Program-made: the position numbers and the translations under genes
Shown here: positions 1-5,551 of the stretch, in pieces
Position numbering within the stretch: the stretch's first letter is position 1
How the letters are laid out: each line of letters starts with the position of its first letter
Assembly (NCBI GenBank): GCA_934255435.1
Contig: CAKQNZ010000134.1
Coordinates: 1-5,551 of the forward strand
From: an uncultured Clostridia bacterium
GTDB taxonomy: Bacteria; Bacillota; Clostridia; Peptostreptococcales; Anaerovoracaceae
DNA: 5,551 bases
Direction of reading: 5' to 3'
The notes under the pieces: generated by a model
The model's database searches: none
Told to the model about the DNA's origin: nothing
What the model saw: only the letters and a program-made list of their open reading frames with translations

Positions 1-1594
1 TTATCAGATCTGCTGCCATAGCAGCTTCCGAAGCGCCTGTATCATAGAACATATCACCTCCGCCTTCTTCATCGGCGATACTTATGATATGCAGCTGGCT
101 TTTTTCTCCCGGCGTGTCCTCCGGTGCAGTACAGTGCAGTCTGGCGTCGTCATCATAATCCTCCATGATACCCTCGAACACATCATTGACAGTGCCGGTG
201 ACGCTTGCCTTGCTCCTGAAGTTGCTGTTAAGGTCTATCTTGATGCTTTTTTCTTCTTCCGGCTTTTTATATATGCGGTATTTTTCCTTGAATATTTCAG
301 GTTCTGCCAGCCTGAACTTGTATATGCTCTGTTTCACATCGCCTACCATGAACAGGTTGTCTTCACGCTTTATGCAGCCGGTTATCTTTTCCTGAAGGCC
401 GTTGCTGTCCTGGAACTCGTCGATGAATATGTACTTGAATTTTTCCCTGTATTCGGCTGCTGCAGTTTCATTTCCGAGTATTTCTATGGCGTAGTGCATG
501 ACATCGTCAAAGTCGATGATGTTGCGTTCGTTTTTCTCAGCCCTGAACTTTTCCTCGAACTCCTTTATCAGACCTGTCATATATGCAGTATCATCATAAA
601 GAGAAATCAGTTCTTCATCATATTCTTCAAAGGAAGATACATAGTATCTTTTCTTTATATCATCCAGCAGTTTCTTCCCACGCTTCCTGTATGAAGACAC
701 CTGCTCCTTTACATCTGCATAGCCGTCTTTTTCACTCACGCCGGCACGCATGGTGTTGAATTTGAGCCACGAAAGAAAGCTGCGCATCTGCTCCCAGTCT
801 CCATTTTTCCTGAAAGACTCATACTGTGCAGCTACAAGCTCTGCATCCTCAGACGCCTTGGCATAAAGACCTTCCAGACCTGCCTCCTCAAGGATGTCTG
901 CAGCCATCATATAAAATCCTGCTGCTTCTTTCAGAGTATTTTCAGTCATGGTGCATATGAAATCCTTCAGACCCATGACTTCCATCGGGCTGCCATGCTC
1001 TCCCGACATCAGACTGCAGCGTTCCTGCGCCCAGCTGATATATCCTGGTATACTCCTCATTTCGTTGTATATATCCAGGATATTCTGCTTTATCCTCTTC
1101 TCGCTCCTGTCGCTGCTGTACTTTCTCAGAAAAGATGTGAAGCGCTCATAGTCGTTTTCGAATCTGTCTTCGAATACACTGTCTATCACATCGTTTTTTA
1201 TTATCGCCACCTTCGTCTCGTCGCCTATTCTGAATCCCGGTTCAAGATCAGTCAGATAAAAATACCGCCTAATGACCTCCAGTGCAAAGGTATGGAACGT
1301 GCTTATGTTTGCGTCAGGAAGCATGTCAAGCTGTCTTCTCAGAAAAGCCCTGTCCGCACCGGACTGCTCCATAGCGTCTTTTATGGCTGCTTCAAGCCTT
1401 TCCTTCATCTCTGCCGATGCAGCCTTTGTGAAAGTCGTGATAAGGAATCTGTCTATATCGATCTTATCCTTTATCACAAGCTGTTTGATACGCTCCACAA
1501 GCACCGCTGTCTTGCCGGAGCCTGCTGCTGCCGACACAAGTATGTTCTTTCCTCTCGTATCTATAGTCTGCTGCTGAGCTTCAGTCCATTTCAT
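1..1594 (-). CDS. addA: ATP-dependent helicase/nuclease subunit A, N-terminal part (cut by window edge)
   Basis: AddA is the 3'-5' helicase and nuclease subunit of the AddAB enzyme, the Gram-positive counterpart of RecBCD. It resects double-strand breaks in the cytoplasm and prepares 3' ends for RecA. The frame is open from an ATG at 1594 to the window edge, giving 531 residues of a protein usually near 1,200, so the second helicase half and the C-terminal nuclease domain are not visible. Seen in the translation: Q-motif-like WTEAQQQTI (3-11), Walker A AAAGSGKT (22-29), motif Ia TTFTKAASAEMKERL (53-67), STFHTFALEVIRRYF (98-112), DFDDVMHYAIEIL (361-373), Walker B IDEFQDSN (391-398), motif III VGDVKQSIYKFRLAEP (417-432), and motif IV DLNSNFRS (454-461). 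The GDVKQSIYKFRLAEP stretch separates AddA from PcrA/UvrD and RecB. The start is fixed by a GGAGAGG site 8 bases upstream. The gene is transcribed divergently from gpmI, and no addB precedes it. No frameshift or in-frame stop was found in the translated part. Confidence 0.96.
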   Translation of the reverse strand, partial: MKWTEAQQQTIDTRGKNILVSAAAGSGKTAVLVERIKQLVIKDKIDIDRFLITTFTKAASAEMKERLEAAIKDAMEQSGADRAFLRRQLDMLPDANISTFHTFALEVIRRYFYLTDLEPGFRIGDETKVAIIKNDVIDSVFEDRFENDYERFTSFLRKYSSDRSEKRIKQNILDIYNEMRSIPGYISWAQERCSLMSGEHGSPMEVMGLKDFICTMTENTLKEAAGFYMMAADILEEAGLEGLYAKASEDAELVAAQYESFRKNGDWEQMRSFLSWLKFNTMRAGVSEKDGYADVKEQVSSYRKRGKKLLDDIKKRYYVSSFEEYDEELISLYDDTAYMTGLIKEFEEKFRAEKNERNIIDFDDVMHYAIEILGNETAAAEYREKFKYIFIDEFQDSNGLQEKITGCIKREDNLFMVGDVKQSIYKFRLAEPEIFKEKYRIYKKPEEEKSIKIDLNSNFRSKASVTGTVNDVFEGIMEDYDDDARLHCTAPEDTPGEKSQLHIISIADEEGGGDMFYDTGASEAAMAADLI

Positions 1595-1602
1595 AAAAAA
1601 TA

Positions 1603-1609
1603 CCTCTCC
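1603..1609 (-). promoter_or_regulatory. Ribosome binding site of addA
   Basis: GGAGAGG on the minus strand lies 8 bases before the ATG at 1594. It supports that ATG as the start, which also gives the expected AddA N-terminus with Walker A near residue 22. Confidence 0.85.
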
Positions 1610-1629
1610 ATATATATGTTACAGCGTTT

Positions 1630-1638
1630 ATTATATCA
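1630..1638 (-). promoter_or_regulatory. Extended -10 promoter for addA
   Basis: The minus strand reads TGATATAAT, a perfect extended -10 element (TGN plus TATAAT) for the vegetative sigma factor. No good -35 box is seen at 16-18 bases upstream, which the extended -10 may offset. Transcription would start near 1622-1624 and give a leader of about 30 bases ahead of the addA ATG. The motif is seen; its activity is inferred. Confidence 0.6.
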
Positions 1639-1676
1639 GAAAAACAGAGCTGTGATATGTATATTCACCATTTTTG

Positions 1677-1685
1677 TGTTATACT
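1677..1685 (+). promoter_or_regulatory. Extended -10 promoter for gpmI
   Basis: TGTTATACT fits the extended -10 pattern (TGN plus TATACT, one mismatch to TATAAT). The -35 position (about 1657-1662, ATGTAT) is a poor match to TTGACA. Transcription would start near 1692, leaving a leader of about 50 bases before the ATG at 1744. It lies about 40 bases from the addA -10 on the opposite strand. The role is inferred from the motif and its position. Confidence 0.5.
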
Positions 1686-1730
1686 ATTTTTATTATAACC
1701 AAGACAGAAAATCGAAATATGATATGAAAT

Positions 1731-1734
1731 GAGG
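1731..1734 (+). promoter_or_regulatory. Ribosome binding site of gpmI, decides the start
   Basis: GAGG sits 9 bases before the ATG at 1744. A further in-frame ATG at 1729 overlaps this site and has no purine-rich stretch at a usable distance, so 1744 is the better start. That choice also puts the catalytic serine at residue 64. Confidence 0.75.
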
Positions 1735-1743
1735 AAATACAAC

Positions 1744-3270
1744 ATGAATGAATTCAACAGACCAACGATGCTGATGATCCTCGACGGATACGGCATCAAT
1801 CCGGACTCCGAAAACAATGCGATAGCTGCAGCCGACACACCGGCTCTTGACAGGATCTTCGCAACATATCCGAATACTATTCTCAAAGCGTGCGGCCTCG
1901 ATGTAGGACTTCCTGAAGGACAGATGGGCAACTCAGAAGTCGGCCATCTCAACATAGGCGCAGGCAGGATAGTATATCAGGACCTCACACTCATCACAAA
2001 ATCTATCGAAGACGGCGGCTTCTTTGAGAACCCTGCTTTCATTAAAGCCATTGAACATGTAAAGAAAAAAGACTCCACACTCCATCTTCTGGGACTGCTG
2101 TCCGACGGAGGCGTACACAGCCATATAAAGCATCTTTTCGCCCTTATAGACCTGGCTGCCGCAAAAGGCGTCGATAAGCTCTGTGTGCACTGTTTCCTGG
2201 ACGGCAGAGACGTACCGCCAAGATGCGCCGCCATCTACATCGACCAGCTTGAAGAGCATATAAAAAAAGCCGGCGTCGGTACCATCGGCGTTGTTTCAGG
2301 CAGATACTACGCCATGGACAGAGACAAGCGCTGGGAAAGAGTCCAGAAGGCCTACGACGCCATGACAGGCACAGACGGTCTCCATGCGCCTGACGGACAC
2401 ACCGCTGTGGGAAATGCTTACGACAGAGATGAAAACGATGAATTCGTGCTTCCTACCATTGTAGATGGAGCTATACCTGTTTCCGACGGCGACAGCATGA
2501 TAATGTTCAATTTCCGTCCTGACAGAGCAAGAGAGATAACAAGAACATTCGTAGATAAAGATTTCGACGGATTCACAAGGAAAAAGACGCCCCAGGATAT
2601 CTGCTATATATGCATGACACAGTACGACGCAACTCTTCCGGACGTTACGCTGGCATATCCGCCTGAAACGCTTAAAAACACGCTGGGAGAATATATAGCA
2701 TCACTGGGGCTCACACAGCTTCGCATAGCCGAGACTGAGAAATACGCCCATGTGACATTCTTCTTCAACGGCGGTGTGGAGGCTCCTAACAGGAACGAAG
2801 ACAGGATACTGGTGCCTTCTCCTAAAGTTGCCACATATGATCTCCAGCCTGAGATGAGTGCATACGAAGTTACCGAGAAAGTGGTCGAAGCCATCAATAC
2901 AGACAAGTACGATCTCATCATCCTGAACTTTGCCAACGCTGACATGGTGGGACACACAGGTGTCATGGGTGCTGCTGTCAAGGCCATCGAAACACTTGAT
3001 AAATGTGTTCCGAAGATCGTGGATGCAGTCCTGGCAAAAGACGGACAGATCCTGATGACAGCAGACCACGGCAATGCAGATGTGATGAAAGACAAAGAAG
3101 GCAATGTCGTTACGGCCCACTCCCTCAATGACGTCCCTCTCGTACACATCGCAAACAAACCTGCGCAGCTGGCATCAGGCGGCAGACTCAGCGATATCGC
3201 ACCTACACTGCTGAAACTGATGCACCTTGACATACCTGAGGAAATGACAGGAAAACCGCTTGTGAAATAA
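1744..3270 (+). CDS. gpmI: 2,3-bisphosphoglycerate-independent phosphoglycerate mutase
   Basis: GpmI interconverts 3-phosphoglycerate and 2-phosphoglycerate in glycolysis and gluconeogenesis through a phosphoserine intermediate. It needs two Mn2+ ions and acts in the cytosol. The 508-residue length is normal for the family. The alkaline-phosphatase-like metal and catalytic set is complete: Asp14 in ILDGYG, catalytic Ser64 in MGNSEVGH, His125 in GGVHSH, Arg155-Asp156 in DGRD, Arg187 and Arg193 in GRYYAMDRD, Arg258 and Arg261 in FRPDRAR, Lys333 in EKYAHVTFF, Asp400 and His404 in NADMVGHTG, Asp441-His442 in TADHGNAD, and His459 in TAHS. The substrate-binding domain is inserted at about residues 76-310 between the two halves of the phosphatase domain. 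The in-frame ATG at 1729 would add five residues but lacks a ribosome binding site. The gene appears monocistronic, with its own promoter upstream and a terminator 30 bases after the stop. No other glycolytic gene is adjacent in the window. Confidence 0.99.
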   Translation: MNEFNRPTMLMILDGYGINPDSENNAIAAADTPALDRIFATYPNTILKACGLDVGLPEGQMGNSEVGHLNIGAGRIVYQDLTLITKSIEDGGFFENPAFIKAIEHVKKKDSTLHLLGLLSDGGVHSHIKHLFALIDLAAAKGVDKLCVHCFLDGRDVPPRCAAIYIDQLEEHIKKAGVGTIGVVSGRYYAMDRDKRWERVQKAYDAMTGTDGLHAPDGHTAVGNAYDRDENDEFVLPTIVDGAIPVSDGDSMIMFNFRPDRAREITRTFVDKDFDGFTRKKTPQDICYICMTQYDATLPDVTLAYPPETLKNTLGEYIASLGLTQLRIAETEKYAHVTFFFNGGVEAPNRNEDRILVPSPKVATYDLQPEMSAYEVTEKVVEAINTDKYDLIILNFANADMVGHTGVMGAAVKAIETLDKCVPKIVDAVLAKDGQILMTADHGNADVMKDKEGNVVTAHSLNDVPLVHIANKPAQLASGGRLSDIAPTLLKLMHLDIPEEMTGKPLVK

Positions 3271-3300
3271 ACGGAATACACTGCAGTCAGAACATTTTAA

Positions 3301-3333
3301 AAAATCCCGCACTACTATGCGGGATTTTCTTTT
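3301..3333. terminator. Intrinsic terminator after gpmI, likely bidirectional
   Basis: An 11-bp perfect stem pairs 3301-3311 with 3318-3328 (core TCCCGCA / TGCGGGA) around a 6-base loop. On the plus strand it runs into TTTTCTTTT, ending gpmI transcripts. On the minus strand the same hairpin is followed by six T's, so it can also stop read-through from pnp. Confidence 0.92.
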
Positions 3334-3338
3334 CATGC

Positions 3339-3375
3339 AAAAAGCGACCCGGACATCTTTCTGTCTGAGTCGCTT
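3339..3375 (-). terminator. Intrinsic terminator after pnp
   Basis: A stem pairs AAGCGAC (3342-3348) with GTCGCTT (3369-3375). After one mismatch it continues through C-G, G-T and GACA/TGTC pairs to a 6-base loop (3356-3361). On the minus strand it ends in five T's (plus-strand A-run 3339-3343), about 40 bases past the pnp stop. It is the first strong terminator met by RNA polymerase leaving pnp, and the 3301-3333 hairpin is a second one behind it. Confidence 0.82.
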
Positions 3376-3415
3376 GTTTTCAAAAAAGATTTTCTGTCCT
3401 TTGGGGACGCTGCTG

Positions 3416-5515
3416 CTACAGCAGTTCCTTTCTTGACAGGTTTATCCTGTTCTGACTGTCGATCTCTGTAACTTTTACTTTGACGATATCGCCTACGTTC
3501 ATCACGTCTTCGACTTTTTCTACTCTTGTTTTAGCCATCTTGGAGATGTGGAGCAGACCCTCTTTGCCAGGAAGTATCTCGATGAATGCACCGAACGGCA
3601 TAACACGTGTGACCTTGCCCTCGTAGATCTCGCCTGGTTCAGGCTCTTTTGTCAGAAGTTCGATCTCTCTTACGCCAGCCTGAGCGCTTTCCATATCAGG
3701 CGCTGCGATGTATACGAGACCTGTATCGTCGATATCGATCTTGACGCCTGTTTCTGCGATGATCCTGTTGATAGTCTTTCCTCCCGGTCCGATAACTGTT
3801 CTGATATGGTCCGGATCTATCTGCATCGAGATTATCCTTGGAGCGTAAGGCGACATTTCTTTTCTCGGTTCAGGTATCTCATCCAGCATTTCCTGCATGA
3901 TGTGCATCCTGCCTTCGTAAGCCTGCTTCAGAGCTTCCTGGAGAACCTGCTTTGAAAGACCGTGTACTTTGATATCCATCTGGATAGCCGTAACGCCCTT
4001 GGCTGTACCTGCTACCTTGAAGTCCATGTCTCCCAGGAAGTCTTCCATACCCTGTATGTCTGACAGTATAGCCATCTTGCTGCTGCCGTCCTCTTCGACT
4101 CTCTCAATGAGACCCATAGCTATACCGGCTACAGGAGCCTTGATAGGCACGCCTGCATCCATCAGCGCCATGCAGCTGCCGCATACTGATGCCTGGGATG
4201 TTGAACCGTTTGATGAAAGCACCTCTGACACTACTCTGATAGCATAAGGAAATTCTTCAACGCTCGGCAGTACAGGCAGCAGAGCTCTTTCCGCCAGTGC
4301 ACCGTGTCCGATCTCTCTTCTGCCCGGGCTCTTCATCCTTCCAGCTTCTCCTACTGAGTAAGGCGGGAAGTTGTAGTGGTGCATGTACCTCTTCTCAGTC
4401 TGCTCTGTGATACCGTCGATAGTCTGGGCTTCTCCCACAGGACCGAGGGTAGCTACAGACAGGACCTGAGTCTGTCCTCTCTTGAAAAGGCCTGAGCCGT
4501 GTGTTCTCGGCAGTATGCCTGTGTCACACCAGATAGGTCTGATCTCAGTGCGTTTTCTGTTGTCAGGTCTTATGCCATCGTCCAGGATAAGGCTCCTGAC
4601 CTGTTCCTTCGTTATAGCGTAAAGCACATTGCCGATATCCTTGGCATTGTCAGGATAGATCTCTTCGAAATGCTCTTTTGTCTCTGCTTCCACTGCATCC
4701 ATGTTGTCCAGTCTTTCCAGCTTGTCATATGTCTGGATAGCAGTTCTCATCTTGCCTTCAGCATATTCTCTTACTGCAGCTTCGATGTCTTCAGGGACTT
4801 TGTAAAGCTCTATCTCCATCTTAGGCTTGCCGACTTCTGCAACTATAGCCTCGATGAATTCAACGATCTTCTTTATCTCTTCATGTGCGAACATGATAGC
4901 GTCCAGGATAGTCTCCTCAGGCACTTCCTGTGCACCGGCCTCTACCATCATGATAGCTTCCTTGGTTCCTGAAACCACCAGATGCATAGTGCTTTCTTCT
5001 CTCTGTGCCAGTGATGGGTTGACAACGAACTGTCCGTCCACCATACCGATGAGGACTGAACCTGTAGGACCGTCCCATGGTATATCCGATATAGCAAGAG
5101 CAACTGAAGAACCGATCATAGCTGCGATCTCTGACGGAGCATCGTTGTCAACGCACATAACAGTCGCAACGACCTGCACATCATTGTAGAAACCCTTAGG
5201 GAACAGCGGTCTTAAAGGCCTGTCCATAAGTCTTGAGTTAAGTATCGCTCTTTCGCTTGGTCTTCCTTCTCTCTTGATGAATCCGCCGGGGATCTTTCCG
5301 GCAGCATACATTTTTTCTTCATAGTCGCATGACAGCGGGAAAAAGTCGATATCAGGTCTTGGCTCCTTGGAAGCACACGCAGTGACATTTACTACTGTAT
5401 CTCCGTATTTTACCATTACCTGTCCGTTAGCCAGTTCGCATACCTTGCCTATCTCAAGCTCCAGCAGCTTGCCGCCTATGGCTGTCTTGAAAGTTCTGTA
5501 ATCTGTAAATTTCAT
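3416..5515 (-). CDS. pnp: Polyribonucleotide nucleotidyltransferase (PNPase)
   Basis: PNPase degrades RNA 3' to 5' with phosphate, releasing nucleoside diphosphates, and can add 3' tails in reverse. It forms a ring-shaped homotrimer in mRNA decay and quality control. The 699-residue length is typical. Domains in order: first RNase PH fold (about 10-145) with the RNA-binding loop [12 protein letters not shown] (77-88) and RPLRPLFP (99-106); an all-helical linker (about 200-300); a second, catalytic RNase PH fold (about 310-535) with [14 protein letters not shown] (337-350), phosphate-binding [10 protein letters not shown] (434-443), and the acidic pair Asp486 and Asp492 in [16 protein letters not shown]; a KH domain with IGPGGKTI (575-582); and an S1 domain (about 627-696) with [19 protein letters not shown]. 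All expected active-site residues are present. I chose the ATG at 5515, preceded by AGGAGG. An in-frame TTG at 5524 lies only 3 bases from that site and is unlikely. In Firmicutes rpsO commonly lies upstream of pnp, but that region is outside the window. Confidence 0.99.
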   Translation of the reverse strand: MKFTDYRTFKTAIGGKLLELEIGKVCELANGQVMVKYGDTVVNVTACASKEPRPDIDFFPLSCDYEEKMYAAGKIPGGFIKREGRPSERAILNSRLMDRPLRPLFPKGFYNDVQVVATVMCVDNDAPSEIAAMIGSSVALAISDIPWDGPTGSVLIGMVDGQFVVNPSLAQREESTMHLVVSGTKEAIMMVEAGAQEVPEETILDAIMFAHEEIKKIVEFIEAIVAEVGKPKMEIELYKVPEDIEAAVREYAEGKMRTAIQTYDKLERLDNMDAVEAETKEHFEEIYPDNAKDIGNVLYAITKEQVRSLILDDGIRPDNRKRTEIRPIWCDTGILPRTHGSGLFKRGQTQVLSVATLGPVGEAQTIDGITEQTEKRYMHHYNFPPYSVGEAGRMKSPGRREIGHGALAERALLPVLPSVEEFPYAIRVVSEVLSSNGSTSQASVCGSCMALMDAGVPIKAPVAGIAMGLIERVEEDGSSKMAILSDIQGMEDFLGDMDFKVAGTAKGVTAIQMDIKVHGLSKQVLQEALKQAYEGRMHIMQEMLDEIPEPRKEMSPYAPRIISMQIDPDHIRTVIGPGGKTINRIIAETGVKIDIDDTGLVYIAAPDMESAQAGVREIELLTKEPEPGEIYEGKVTRVMPFGAFIEILPGKEGLLHISKMAKTRVEKVEDVMNVGDIVKVKVTEIDSQNRINLSRKELL

Positions 5516-5527
5516 AATAAACAACTA

Positions 5528-5533
5528 CCTCCT
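5528..5533 (-). promoter_or_regulatory. Ribosome binding site of pnp, decides the start
   Basis: A perfect AGGAGG on the minus strand lies 12 bases before the ATG at 5515 and 3 bases before a TTG at 5524. The first spacing is slightly long but usable and the second is too short, so the ATG is preferred and Pnp begins MKFTDYRTF. Confidence 0.8.
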
Positions 5534-5551
5534 GTTTATTTTCCTAAAAAA

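Noticed and set aside
89..694. Plus-strand open frame of 201 codons opposite addA
   Set aside because: The minus strand here encodes unbroken AddA with helicase motifs III and IV and Walker B. The plus-strand product is a Phe/Val/Tyr-rich translation with no recognisable domain, as expected of a shadow frame.
995..1732. Plus-strand open frame of 245 codons running from inside addA to just before gpmI
   Set aside because: It overlaps the AddA N-terminus, including Walker A, on the other strand, shows no family signature, and crosses the divergent promoter region.
1729..1743. Upstream in-frame ATG giving GpmI five more residues
   Set aside because: Its ATG overlaps the ribosome binding site of the ATG at 1744 and has no site of its own; the shorter form matches the family N-terminus and residue numbering.
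2604..3281. Minus-strand open frame of 225 codons opposite gpmI
   Set aside because: It is the antisense of the metal-binding C-terminal half of GpmI. Its Ser-rich composition is typical of a reverse-strand shadow.
3396..3408. Small hairpin GTCC/GGAC just after the pnp stop
   Set aside because: The stem is only 4 bp and the T-run on the minus strand follows about 8 bases later, so it is too weak to call a terminator next to the clear one at 3339-3375.
4499..4972. Plus-strand open frames opposite pnp (also at 3548-3955, 3969-4247 and 4827-5189)
   Set aside because: They lie wholly inside pnp on the opposite strand, have no recognisable domains, and pnp is intact throughout.
5516..5524. TTG start for pnp three codons upstream of the ATG
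   Set aside because: The AGGAGG site is only 3 bases away, too close for initiation, whereas the ATG at 5515 has a workable spacing.
1..5551. Search for an undescribed system, mobile element, CRISPR array, tRNA or riboswitch
   Set aside because: Nearly all sequence is explained by three intact housekeeping genes, and the two gaps are under 150 bases with ordinary promoter and terminator content. I saw no direct repeats, terminal inverted repeats or RNA-gene motifs.

Overview
The window holds three housekeeping genes of a low-to-moderate GC Gram-positive bacterium, most likely a member of the Clostridia. The evidence is the AddA type of recombination nuclease (the Firmicutes counterpart of RecB), a cofactor-independent manganese-type phosphoglycerate mutase, a PNPase whose motifs follow the Gram-positive form ([24 protein letters not shown]), strong GGAGG-type ribosome binding sites, and frequent ATA, AGA and AGG codons. 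I cannot name a genus.

Layout. Bases 1-1594 (minus strand) encode the first 531 residues of AddA, the helicase-nuclease subunit that processes double-strand breaks; the gene runs off the left edge. A 149-bp divergent intergenic region (1595-1743) carries two back-to-back extended -10 promoters, one for addA and one for gpmI. Bases 1744-3270 (plus strand) encode complete GpmI, the glycolytic 2,3-bisphosphoglycerate-independent phosphoglycerate mutase. A 145-bp convergent intergenic region (3271-3415) holds two intrinsic terminator hairpins that separate gpmI from pnp. Bases 3416-5515 (minus strand) encode complete polynucleotide phosphorylase (Pnp), the 3'-5' exoribonuclease. The last 36 bases hold the pnp ribosome binding site and the end of its leader.

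The three genes do not form a functional unit. Each is separately transcribed or belongs to an operon that continues outside the window, and they cover unrelated tasks: DNA repair, glycolysis and RNA turnover. I see no insertion sequence, CRISPR array, RNA gene, prophage signal or broken gene, and all catalytic motifs checked are intact. I found no undescribed system here. The points worth a second look concern gene order (addA without addB directly upstream, gpmI apart from other glycolytic genes) and the compact divergent promoter region.
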